48,499 bases of DNA from RUG12395 sp034178705 (GTDB lineage Bacteria > Bacillota > Clostridia > Oscillospirales > CAG-272). The number at the start of each line of letters is the position of its first letter. Within the stretch, counting starts at the first letter, position 1. Of the stretch, positions 1 to 6,891 are shown one piece after another. The stretch lies in NCBI GenBank assembly GCA_034178705.1, contig JAXFQY010000062.1, forward strand, positions 1 through 48,499, written 5' to 3'. The position numbers were made by a program, and so were the translations under genes. A model generated the notes under the pieces. That model did not search any database and was not told the origin of the DNA. It saw only the letters and a list, made by a program, of their open reading frames with translations.

Positions 1-36
1 GCCCTTCTTGCCTGATCAGGCCATTCTCCGGCGCTC

Positions 37-351
37 TTATGTCTGCCCTGCGGTCAGACGGATAAGAAGCGCACGATCATCGTCGTCGGCCGCCTTGTTG
101 CGCCGGATTTCTCCGCACTTTTCACAGCGAAAGGTGATGACAAACCCTTTTTTGGGATCCGGATCGGCACGGAGCGGACGGAGAACCCCACCGCAGTCTG
201 CGGCGCGGTCGCCGGGATTGATATCAAGATGCAGGGAACAAAGGCAAAAGGGACAGTGATTGCGCGAGGAATATCCAAGCGGGGAAACCGTTCTGCCGCA
301 GGCGGCACAGATAAACCCGCTGTCGTTTTTGCGAAACCGTTTTTCTTCCAT
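37..351 (-). CDS. RNHCP-domain zinc-ribbon protein
   Basis: This small protein of 104 residues has the RNHCP signature (RNHCPFCLCSLHLD) that names its family. Four CxxC-like pairs are visible (CAAC, CPFC/CLC, and a late CEKC in RCEKCGEI), so it is probably a double zinc ribbon. Its cellular role is not known; RNHCP proteins are often found beside translation or RNA genes. The start is set by AAGGAG about 5 nt upstream of the ATG. It lies 9 nt after the mnmE stop and is probably the last gene seen of the rpmH-mnmE transcription unit. The family call is firm; the function is open. Confidence 0.85.
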   Translation of the reverse strand: MEEKRFRKNDSGFICAACGRTVSPLGYSSRNHCPFCLCSLHLDINPGDRAADCGGVLRPLRADPDPKKGFVITFRCEKCGEIRRNKAADDDDRALLIRLTAGQT

Positions 352-360
352 TCCGTCTCC

Positions 361-1758
361 TTATTTTCCGACGCAGAAGTTTGCAAAAATTCGCGCGACG
401 ATTTCCTCATCGACTGCTCGGCCGTCAAGCTCTCCGAGATCTCCGAGGGCAAGTTCAAGATCCGATGCTGCGCAGTCAGGGGGAAGTCCCGTCTCCAGCG
501 CCGATACCGCGGCGGAGAGATGCTCTGCGGCGCGGAGCGCGGCGGAGTACTGCCGGCCGCTGCAAAGGAGGGGCTCGGCGTCAATACTTTCTTGTCCTGA
601 GAGAAAGAGGTTTTCGATCCGTGCCCGCAGGTCCGCAACCCCTGCTCCGGTAGCGGCGGATAGGACGGAAGGTTCGGTTCCGCAGAGAGCGGCAAGGTCA
701 GCTGCGGAAAGCAAAGCCGGAAGATCCGACTTGTTCAGAACCGGAATAAGCACCCCGGGTGCAGCCGAAGCCCGGCGCGCAAGCGCTTCATCCTCTGCGC
801 ACAGTGGGCGGGAGCCGTCAAAGACCAGCAGAATGAGCGAGGCGCGTTCCATTGCGCCGAGCGCCCGGCACACCCCGATGCTTTCCGCTTCTGCTGCCGT
901 CTCCCGGACGCCGGCCGTATCCGAAAGGCGGAGAAGCACCTTTCCGCAGCTCAACTCCGAAGAAAGAATATCGCGTGTGGTTCCTGCTTCTCCGGTGACG
1001 ATGGCAAGCTCCTCTCCTGCAAGAGCATTGTAGAGCGAGCTTTTCCCCGTGTTCGGAAGTCCGCAGATTACGGCCGGAATGCCCTCCCGGATGGCGGCGG
1101 TGTTTTCATAGCCCGCCGCAAGCCGGGTAACACGTTCCTGCGCTTTTTGGGCTGCCGCAAGGAGCGCCTCGGCATCGAGATCGGCCAGGTCTTCGTCCGG
1201 GAAATCAATTTTTGCGTAAAGAGAGGCGAGCGTATCGGCGAGCGCGGAGTAAATATCCGAAAGCTCCCGGTCGAGACGCCCGTCTGCTCCGCCCTCAGCA
1301 ATGCGGAGCTGTGCATCGGTCTTTGCGGACAGAAGATCGGAAAGCGCCTCCGCTTCGCATAGGGACAGCTTCCCGTTCATCAGCGCGCGGCGGGAAAACT
1401 CACCCGGCTCTGCAAGCCGCGCGCCGCAGCGCAGCGCCCATTCAAGCGCACGCCGCTGGACAAGTGTTCCTCCGTGACAGCAAAGCTCCGCGGTGTCTTC
1501 CCCGGTAAAGGAGGCGGGGCCTTTATAAAAAACCGCGATTCCGCTGTCGCGGAGCGGTTCCGCTCCTTCTGTGCTCCTGCACAAAATATCGCCGAACACT
1601 GCCCGGCGGGCGGGCAGGTCGGCGAAATTCTGACCGTTTTTGGGCAGAAAGCAGCGGGAAGCAATATCCGCGGCGTCGCGCCCGGATATACGGATCATTG
1701 CCACGCCCCCGCGTCCGGCGGGTGTGGAAATCGCTGCAATCGTATCGTTACGGATCAT
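361..1758 (-). CDS. mnmE: tRNA-5-carboxymethylaminomethyluridine(34) synthesis GTPase MnmE
   Basis: MnmE is the GTPase that works with MnmG to modify wobble U34 in a subset of tRNAs. The 465 residues match the family length. The N-terminal folate-binding domain begins MIRNDTIAAISTPAGRGG. The inserted G domain has its P-loop GLPNTGKS at about residues 233-240, the DTAG switch (SDTAGVRE) and an NKSD base-specificity motif. The C-terminus ends in FCVGK, the conserved catalytic-cysteine tail of MnmE (family knowledge). It lies 2 nt after the jag stop, so the two are almost certainly cotranscribed. The partner mnmG is not in the window; an RNHCP gene follows instead. Confidence 0.98.
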   Translation of the reverse strand: MIRNDTIAAISTPAGRGGVAMIRISGRDAADIASRCFLPKNGQNFADLPARRAVFGDILCRSTEGAEPLRDSGIAVFYKGPASFTGEDTAELCCHGGTLVQRRALEWALRCGARLAEPGEFSRRALMNGKLSLCEAEALSDLLSAKTDAQLRIAEGGADGRLDRELSDIYSALADTLASLYAKIDFPDEDLADLDAEALLAAAQKAQERVTRLAAGYENTAAIREGIPAVICGLPNTGKSSLYNALAGEELAIVTGEAGTTRDILSSELSCGKVLLRLSDTAGVRETAAEAESIGVCRALGAMERASLILLVFDGSRPLCAEDEALARRASAAPGVLIPVLNKSDLPALLSAADLAALCGTEPSVLSAATGAGVADLRARIENLFLSGQESIDAEPLLCSGRQYSAALRAAEHLSAAVSALETGLPPDCAASDLELALGDLGELDGRAVDEEIVARIFANFCVGK

Positions 1759-1760
1759 TT

Positions 1761-2756
1761 TTACTCTTCGGTTTCCCCCTCGTCCGCGGTGGGTTCCGCT
1801 GCCGTGGGCTTTTTTTCATCGGTCAGATAAATGACAATTTTGCGGTTGTTCTCGGTACCGACCGAATTGGTGGAAACACCGTCGATATTCTGAATTTCCG
1901 AATGGATAATACGGCGTTCATAGGGATTCATCGGCTCCAGCATTACGCTGCGCTTGTACTTCAGTGCCTTTGCCGCCATTCTGCGTGCCAGCGCACGGAG
2001 CGTTTCCTCTCTCTTTGCGCGATAGTTTTCAATATCAACGGTAACACGTGCTTTATTCTCGGACAGGCCTTCGCGCGCGGCTTCCTTCCGGCGGCGCATT
2101 ACGGCAAGGTTGGCAAGATACTGGAAGGCATCAAGCGTTTCTCCGTGGTGACCGATCAGGGAGCAGGCCTCCTCCCCGTAAATGAGAACGCGGCGCATGT
2201 TTTCCTCATCAAGATACATTTCGGCGCGGGCGTTCAGTTCCAGATCGGAAAGCAGCTTGCGCACAAAGACAAGCGCGGGGTCGTTCTGCAGCTCCTCGGC
2301 GGTGCTTTCCAGAACGGGCATCGGCTTTGCTTCGGGCATGGGGCGCTTCTGCTTTTTCGAACGGGAAGCGTCCGGGCGGCGGTTCTGTGCGCTCTGTGTG
2401 CCTTGCGAATTGCGCGCGGAACGGGACATTCCCTCACGGTTCGCCGCATCTTTTTTCGGTGCGGCAGGGGCTGCGGTAGCAGCCTCTCCGGACGAAGGAC
2501 GGTCCTTTACCGTTTCGCGGCGCTGCGGCACGGCGGGGTCCTTCTTTGCCGGTGCAGCTACCGGCTCAGGATCATTCTCCGGGGAGTAAACCCGGACCTT
2601 AGCGGGCTGGGAACGAAGACCCAGAAAACCGCTCTTCTTCGGCTGCTCGAGAATTTCGAATTCCAGCCCGTCCAGGATTTCAACACCAAGCTCTTTCTTG
2701 GCATTTTCCAATGCTTCGGCAACCGTTTTCCCGGTTGCGGTCATATCGATTTTCAT
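1761..2756 (-). CDS. jag: RNA-binding protein KhpB/Jag (SpoIIIJ-associated)
   Basis: This is a 331-residue Jag protein, an RNA-binding regulator of cell envelope growth and, in Bacillus, a partner gene of the SpoIIIJ/YidC insertase. The order is clear: an N-terminal Jag_N domain (residues 1 to about 56, with the KKSGFLGL motif), a long charged Ala/Pro/Arg linker, a KH domain (GHHGETLDAFQYLANL) and an R3H domain (RAKREETLRALARRMA onward, with the ERRIIH core). The linker of more than 100 residues is long for the family. It lies 30 nt downstream of yidC in the usual rpmH-rnpA-yidD-yidC-jag-mnmE block. Confidence is high from domain order and neighbourhood. Confidence 0.96.
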   Translation of the reverse strand: MKIDMTATGKTVAEALENAKKELGVEILDGLEFEILEQPKKSGFLGLRSQPAKVRVYSPENDPEPVAAPAKKDPAVPQRRETVKDRPSSGEAATAAPAAPKKDAANREGMSRSARNSQGTQSAQNRRPDASRSKKQKRPMPEAKPMPVLESTAEELQNDPALVFVRKLLSDLELNARAEMYLDEENMRRVLIYGEEACSLIGHHGETLDAFQYLANLAVMRRRKEAAREGLSENKARVTVDIENYRAKREETLRALARRMAAKALKYKRSVMLEPMNPYERRIIHSEIQNIDGVSTNSVGTENNRKIVIYLTDEKKPTAAEPTADEGETEE

Positions 2757-2786
2757 GGCAAATCTGCGCTGTGCGCACCTTTCGAT

Positions 2787-3899
2787 TTACTTATTCCGGT
2801 ACTTTTCTTTTTCGTCATCCTTCAGCTTCGGAGCGTCGGGATTCGGTTCTTTTTCTTCGGGCTCCGGAGCGGACGGCGGGATCGGTTCATCATCATCGTC
2901 AATGTGATGAAGGGAACGCGGGCGCGGGCTGTTCGGATCCCGCTGTGTGCCGGCTTTCTTCGGCGATTTTCCGTTCAGCTGGCGTTCCGCCGCCTTATAA
3001 TCCTCCTCGGTAAAGGTCGGCAGAGGCATCAGCTTGGCAAGGAGGACCGTCTGGGCTACATTGAGCACATTCTGATAGATCCAGTAAACACCGATTGCGC
3101 CGGGAAACAGGAAGGTAAAAAAGACGCTCATCAGCGGCATGGTGAAATCCATGATCTTCATGGACGTAGCGGCATCCTGTCCGCCTGCCGCAGCACCCGG
3201 CTGAGGCATGAAGCGACGGGAAATCTTTGTTCCGATAAAGGAGGTGACAAAGGTCAGGATCGGAATCAGCCACAGCCAACTCAGCTCCGAAAATTTCGGG
3301 GCCTGACTGAGATCCAGTCCGCCGAGAACGGAAAGATTGACTTCCGAAATCTTTGAAATGTTTTCAATGCCGGAAAGCTCCGCAAACCGATCGGCCGGGA
3401 GCTCGTTCAGCGCTTTCAGAAGGCTGATCTGCTCATCCGCTGTGTAAGCAGCGCCGCTGGCGGAAGCAATGCCCCATTCCTGAAGCTTTTCCAGGATGGT
3501 GCTGATTCCTTCCTTGCTGATGTCGCAGATATAGGTGAGAGGCTTCCGGATGATATTGTAAAGCGAGATGATGATCGGAAACTGAATCAGAAGCGGAAGA
3601 CAGCCGGAAAGGGGGGAATATCCCTGCTGCTGATACAGCTCCAGCACATCCTGCTGCATCTTCTGCTGCGTAACCTTATCGTTTCGTCCGGCGTAGCGTT
3701 TGCGGATTGCCATTTCAAGCGGGCGGAGCTTCGCCTGTTTGATTTGGTTTTTCTGCTGCTTGATTGCAATCGGGGAAAGAACAAGCTTAACGACAATCGC
3801 GAACAGCAACAGGGCGAGAAGATAGTTGCCGGTTATCTCATTAAACCAGCGCATCAAAAATCCGAAGGGAATATTGATGATATCAAAAATACTCGACAT
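2787..3899 (-). CDS. yidC: YidC/Oxa1 family membrane protein insertase
   Basis: YidC inserts and folds membrane proteins alone or with SecYEG. The 370-residue protein has the Clostridia-type short N-terminus with no lipobox. It has a first membrane segment (YLLALLLFAIVVKLVLSPIAI), the positively charged cytoplasmic coiled region (KQQKNQIKQAKLRPLE), and the conserved QQQGYSPLSGCLPLLIQFPI segment. Three further membrane helices follow, then a charged tail rich in Pro, Glu, Asp and Lys that probably contacts ribosomes. A mid-protein insertion (about residues 125-185) is longer than in Bacillus. The ribosome site is weak: AAAGGAG lies about 20 nt before the ATG, but no better in-frame start is visible. 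Confidence 0.96.
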   Translation of the reverse strand: MSSIFDIINIPFGFLMRWFNEITGNYLLALLLFAIVVKLVLSPIAIKQQKNQIKQAKLRPLEMAIRKRYAGRNDKVTQQKMQQDVLELYQQQGYSPLSGCLPLLIQFPIIISLYNIIRKPLTYICDISKEGISTILEKLQEWGIASASGAAYTADEQISLLKALNELPADRFAELSGIENISKISEVNLSVLGGLDLSQAPKFSELSWLWLIPILTFVTSFIGTKISRRFMPQPGAAAGGQDAATSMKIMDFTMPLMSVFFTFLFPGAIGVYWIYQNVLNVAQTVLLAKLMPLPTFTEEDYKAAERQLNGKSPKKAGTQRDPNSPRPRSLHHIDDDDEPIPPSAPEPEEKEPNPDAPKLKDDEKEKYRNK

Positions 3900-3941
3900 A
3901 GCTTGTCCCGGTTGGGGACTCCTTTCATGTTGGCTTCTCAG

Positions 3942-4181
3942 TCAGCGCTGCCGTTTGCGGCGTTCCGGCTTCGGCGGCACCGGATCGTAGCCGGCGCGGC
4001 AGAAGGGATTGCAGCGGAGGACTCTGCGGACGGAGAGAAAGAGCCCCGCGAAAAAGCCGCGTGTCCGAAACGCTTCCAGAGCATATTCCGAACAGGTTGG
4101 GGTGAAGCGGCAGCACGGGGGCTTCAGCGGGGAGATAAATCTGCGGTAGAATTGGATCAGAGCGATGCACAAATACTTCAT
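3942..4181 (-). CDS. yidD: Membrane protein insertion efficiency factor YidD
   Basis: YidD is a small amphipathic protein (79 residues, usual length 70-85) that assists membrane protein insertion near YidC. The family core is intact: IQFYRRFISPLKPPCCRFTPTCSEYALEAF, with its three conserved cysteines, followed by the RCNPF motif in VLRCNPFCRAGYDPVP. The ATG overlaps the rnpA stop (ATGA), so translation is probably coupled, and yidC follows after 42 nt. The Arg/Lys-rich C-terminus ends KPERRKRQR. Confidence 0.97.
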   Translation of the reverse strand: MKYLCIALIQFYRRFISPLKPPCCRFTPTCSEYALEAFRTRGFFAGLFLSVRRVLRCNPFCRAGYDPVPPKPERRKRQR

Positions 4182-4552
4182 TTGAGCATATCAAGCTTTC
4201 CGAGGGCATAAAGCAGATCCCGCTTTATGTCACCGGTTTTGACAGTGCCGGCTGCTTCCTTTGCCGCAATCACGACAAGGTATCCGCGCCGGATTCCGTT
4301 TTCGCGGTCAATCTGCCGATATGCCTCACGAATCATGCGTTTGATCCGGTTTCGCACAACGGCGTGACCTGTCTTTTTCCCGACCGAGAGCCCCACACGG
4401 TTCAAGGTTGTTTTCTGTGGGTTCGCGCGGCGCAGTTTATCCGCTTTGTAGTCCCGAAGGATACAAACGGTTAAAAGGCGCGTGCCGGTCCTCTTTCCTT
4501 TGGAAAAAGTTTTAACATATAAATGATTTTCTGTAATCGGGTACAGCTTCAT
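4178..4552 (-). CDS. rnpA: Ribonuclease P protein component
   Basis: RnpA binds the catalytic RNase P RNA and helps mature the 5' ends of tRNAs. The 124 residues from the chosen ATG at 4552 begin MKLYPITENHLYVKTFSKG, and the hallmark RNR-type motif is present (KKTGHAVVRNRIKRMIREAY). An ATG further upstream at 4606 would add 18 residues not typical of the family, so it was not used. It follows rpmH after 87 nt and overlaps yidD by 4 nt. Confidence 0.96.
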   Translation of the reverse strand: MKLYPITENHLYVKTFSKGKRTGTRLLTVCILRDYKADKLRRANPQKTTLNRVGLSVGKKTGHAVVRNRIKRMIREAYRQIDRENGIRRGYLVVIAAKEAAGTVKTGDIKRDLLYALGKLDMLK

Positions 4553-4598
4553 CTTCTGCTTCCGTCGGTTCTGCGTTGATTGGTTGAAATATGAGAAA

Positions 4599-4630
4599 GG
4601 CGGCAACAGACTGTGATCTGCGCTGCCGCC
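4599..4630 (-). other. Hairpin between rpmH and rnpA
   Basis: A perfect 7-bp stem (GGCGGCA/TGCCGCC) with an 18-nt loop sits in the 87-nt spacer between rpmH and rnpA. It is followed on the minus strand by only a short T run (TTTCT). It could be a weak attenuator or processing site that lets L34 be made in excess over RnpA; that role is inference. Confidence 0.45.
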
Positions 4631-4639
4631 TCGTCCACG

Positions 4640-4774
4640 TCAATAGGTGAGTCTTGCTCTGCCCTTTGCCCGTCTTCTCTTCAGGACTTTTCTGCCGTCG
4701 GCAGTCATCATTCTTTTACGGAAGCCGTGCTCCTTTTTGCGCTGACGCTTTTTCGGCTGATACGTTCTAAGCAT
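4640..4774 (-). CDS. rpmH: 50S ribosomal protein L34
   Basis: The minus strand encodes a 44-residue basic protein that starts MLRTYQPKKRQRKKEHGFR and ends KRRRAKGRARLTY, the standard L34 sequence and length. AAGGAGGTGCAAGAAA immediately precedes the ATG and fixes the start. It is the first gene of the rnpA-yidD-yidC-jag-mnmE block and has its own promoter at 4843-4872. Unlike many Bacillota, no dnaA lies divergently upstream; an AI-2E exporter gene does. Confidence 0.97.
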   Translation of the reverse strand: MLRTYQPKKRQRKKEHGFRKRMMTADGRKVLKRRRAKGRARLTY

Positions 4775-4842
4775 TTTCTTGCACCTCCTTACACGAGATC
4801 GAAAGCAATATGGATTCTTCTCGCTGTTTAACCGACTAAGGT

Positions 4843-4872
4843 ATTATCTCACAACTGAATGGGCTTTGTCAA
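4843..4872 (-). promoter_or_regulatory. Promoter of rpmH operon
   Basis: On the minus strand a perfect -35 TTGACA (4867-4872) is separated by 18 nt from a -10 GATAAT (4843-4848), about 70 nt before the rpmH ATG. It is a sigma-A-type promoter for the rpmH-rnpA-yidD-yidC-jag-mnmE unit. No DnaA box (TTATCCACA-like) was seen in the surrounding intergenic stretch. Confidence 0.75.
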
Positions 4873-4993
4873 GAGTTTTCCGGTGCTTTTCCTTCCTTTT
4901 CTCAAGAGAAAGAGGCTCTGTTTGTTAAAAAACAGCGAAGAAAAACGAAAACGGGAGCCGGAATCGGAAAAGCGGGAAATCCGGTGCGGGAAG

Positions 4994-6139
4994 TCAAACC
5001 GTATTTTTCTTTTTCTTGGGGGAGACTGCGGTCGGGGGTGTTTGCTCGACATCTTCCTTCAGCAGCCGGTAAAAAGCGGCTGCAAGCGGGACGCTGAGCA
5101 GCATCCCGAAGATGCCGAACACTCCTCCGCCGATCGTGACAGCGGCGAGTACCCAGATTGCGGGAAGCCCGATGGAAGACCCAACTACTCTCGGATAAAT
5201 CAGATTCCCTTCAAGCTGCTGCAGAACAATCAGATAAATCAGAAAGAAAACTGCCTGCATCGGAGATTCCATCAGAATCAGGAAGGTGCCGATTGCTCCA
5301 CCGAGAAAAGCTCCCACAATCGGAATCAATGCAGTGAACGCGATGACAGCGCCGATCATGGGTGCATACGGAAGGCGAAAGAGAAGCATGCCGGCGGTAC
5401 AAAGCACCCCCAGGATGACCGCCTCCGTGCACTGTCCGACAATGAAGCGGTGAAAGCTGTCATTGACAACGGAAAGCACATGATTGACCTTTTTGCATTT
5501 TGCTTCCGGAATATAGCGCAGTATCAGCCGTTTGACCTGTGCCCCGAGCCGGTGTTTCCCGCAAAGAAGATAGATAGAAAAAATAACGGCGACAAATGCG
5601 GTTGCTATTCCGGAGATCAGAGAAGTAACCGTGGTAACCACAAGATTTACAAGACCGCCGAGCCCGGAAAAAATTGCCTCGGCGATCTCCCGTATCCGCG
5701 ATTGCCAGTCAATTGCAGAGAGCTTGTCGACAAGCTCAGAGGAGAGAATATTCAGTTCCTTGAGTTTTAGAAGAAGCGTTTCGATTGCCCCCGGCACTTC
5801 GGCAATCAGCAGCTTCACGCAGGAAACCAGCTGCGGGACAATCAGAGCCAGGATCAGGGCAAGAATGGCTGCCAGAGTAACAAAGGCAAGCAGCATACAA
5901 AGCGGGGTTCTTGCTTTCAGAATAATCTTTTTCCGTGAGCGTGGGAAAAAGTGCCGTTCATAGAAGCTCATCAGAATATTCAGCGGGTATGCGATCACAC
6001 ATCCGATCAGAAGAGGCGTTGCAGCCGAGAAAAGCTTCCCGAGGAAGCCGGACGCCGCTGGCCAATAATGGATGCCTAAATAAAGAAAAAAAGCAGCTGC
6101 CGTAATCTTTACGATTGTTTTTGTTTCTGTTTGATTCAT
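4994..6139 (-). CDS. AI-2E family transporter (PerM/YtvI-like)
   Basis: This is a polytopic membrane protein of 382 residues from the ATG at 6139 (MNQTETKTIVK), with about eight hydrophobic segments. The family features are a two-helix N-terminus, a long amphipathic middle region (residues about 110-180) and the C-terminal block MIGAVIAFTALIPIVGAFLGG followed by QQLEGNLIYPRVVGSSIGLPA. The LEGN..YPRV motif is typical of AI-2E/PerM proteins, which export varied substrates including Na+ or signalling molecules. The actual substrate cannot be read here. The AAAGGAAAAG before the ATG supports this start over a weaker upstream ATG at 6250. Confidence 0.9.
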   Translation of the reverse strand: MNQTETKTIVKITAAAFFLYLGIHYWPAASGFLGKLFSAATPLLIGCVIAYPLNILMSFYERHFFPRSRKKIILKARTPLCMLLAFVTLAAILALILALIVPQLVSCVKLLIAEVPGAIETLLLKLKELNILSSELVDKLSAIDWQSRIREIAEAIFSGLGGLVNLVVTTVTSLISGIATAFVAVIFSIYLLCGKHRLGAQVKRLILRYIPEAKCKKVNHVLSVVNDSFHRFIVGQCTEAVILGVLCTAGMLLFRLPYAPMIGAVIAFTALIPIVGAFLGGAIGTFLILMESPMQAVFFLIYLIVLQQLEGNLIYPRVVGSSIGLPAIWVLAAVTIGGGVFGIFGMLLSVPLAAAFYRLLKEDVEQTPPTAVSPKKKKNTV

Positions 6140-6293
6140 TTTCTTTTCCTTTGCGCTCGGAGCACATACTGGTTTTTTCCCGGAGTGCGGTATCTCTGTA
6201 CACAGAATCCTGTTTTTTATCATTATATCATACTGCTGCGAGAAATACAAGACGGAGAGGGGCTTCCTGGGGCGGGAAAGCTTCCCTTTGGTC

Positions 6294-6311
6294 TGCCCGA
6301 CAGGATTCGAT
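6294..6311. repeat. Copy of the 3' end of tRNA-Arg
   Basis: Eighteen bases here (ctgcccgacaggattcga) are identical to 6414-6431, the 3' acceptor and T-arm portion of the complete tRNA-Arg gene 120 nt away. The identity ends abruptly inside the T loop and the rest of a tRNA is not present. It is either an attachment-site remnant of an element that used this tRNA or a partial duplication. Confidence 0.6.
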
Positions 6312-6372
6312 TCTCGCCTGCGGGCTCGGTCCGGCGCGGCGTTGTTCGAACCCGTTCATTTCATCCAAGCCA

Positions 6373-6410
6373 AACACAAAAAGAACCCATGAAAGGGTTC
6401 TTTTTGTGTT
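6373..6410 (-). terminator. Terminator of tRNA-Arg
   Basis: A perfect 16-bp inverted repeat (6373-6388 with 6395-6410) with a 6-nt loop and a T5 tract within the distal arm lies directly after the tRNA 3' end on the minus strand. It is A/T-flanked on both sides and may work in both directions, also shielding the AI-2E gene. Confidence 0.85.
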
Positions 6411-6412
6411 GG

Positions 6413-6486
6413 CCTGCCCGACAGGATTCGAACCTGCGACCTCGAGAGTCGGAGTCTCGCGCGCTATCCAACTGAGCCACGGGCAG
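6413..6486 (-). tRNA. tRNA-Arg (anticodon CCG)
   Basis: The minus strand folds as a full cloverleaf: acceptor CTGCCCG/CGGGCAG, a D stem GCTC/GCGC, anticodon stem CGAGA/TCTCG around loop CTCCGAC, and T arm GCAGG-TTCGAAT-CCTGT. The anticodon is CCG, which reads CGG (Arg). The discriminator is G and CCA is not encoded, so the CCA end must be added after transcription. A terminator follows. Confidence 0.95.
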
Positions 6487-6539
6487 ATGAAAGCCGCCGT
6501 TCGGCGGCAATATTGATTTTTTGAACCGGGGAAGCTGTT

Positions 6540-6779
6540 CTATTTCCCTTTTTTCTTCAGAAGAAGAATTACAACGATGGCAACTGCACAAACAGCCAGC
6601 AGAATGATAAGAACCGGCGTGTTATCTCCGGTGAACGGGGAGAGCACCGTTTCGTTTGCAAGCGGAGCAGCTGTTACGAGCGGATCTGCCGGCTGTGCCG
6701 CTGTCGCGGACCCCGGAAAAGAGAACAGCAAGACCGGAAGCAGCAAAGCGCCGATGATGATCCGCAGGAGCTTCTGCAT
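6540..6779 (-). CDS. Tiny secreted protein with a sortase-signal-like C-terminus
   Basis: This 79-residue protein is built like a surface protein with almost no middle. It has a signal peptide (MQKLLRIIIGALLLPVLLFS, Ala-rich cleavage region near ATAA), then about 20 extracellular residues. A C-terminal SPFTGD motif follows, then a hydrophobic helix and the tail LLLKKKGK. The S-P-x-T-G-D, helix, Lys-tail order resembles the NPxTG/SPxTG sorting signals of Clostridia. It could equally be a small membrane-anchored protein. AAGGAGGATGCC precedes the ATG, and a consensus promoter (6860-6888) makes it monocistronic or cotranscribed with the tRNA. A hairpin at 6493-6508 separates it from the tRNA. 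Confidence 0.7.
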   Translation of the reverse strand: MQKLLRIIIGALLLPVLLFSFPGSATAAQPADPLVTAAPLANETVLSPFTGDNTPVLIILLAVCAVAIVVILLLKKKGK

Positions 6780-6859
6780 GGCATCCTCCTTGATCCGATT
6801 TTGTACCGCAAAATCCGCAACGTTGATGCGCTGCGCATCTGAAATTTCAAGTACGCTTT

Positions 6860-6888
6860 ATTATAGCATCGCGCTTTTGTTTTGTCAA
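6860..6888 (-). promoter_or_regulatory. Promoter of the small surface protein gene
   Basis: On the minus strand TTGACA (6883-6888), a 17-nt spacer ending in TGC, and TATAAT (6860-6865) make a near-perfect extended -10 sigma-A promoter. It sits just downstream of the trigger-factor-like gene's stop and about 80 nt before the 6779 ATG. Confidence 0.85.
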
Positions 6889-6891
6889 GTA

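Noticed and set aside
1..36. Small palindrome GCCTGATCAGGC near the window start as a terminator
   Set aside because: No T run follows and only 6 bp pair on each side; the window edge prevents judgement.
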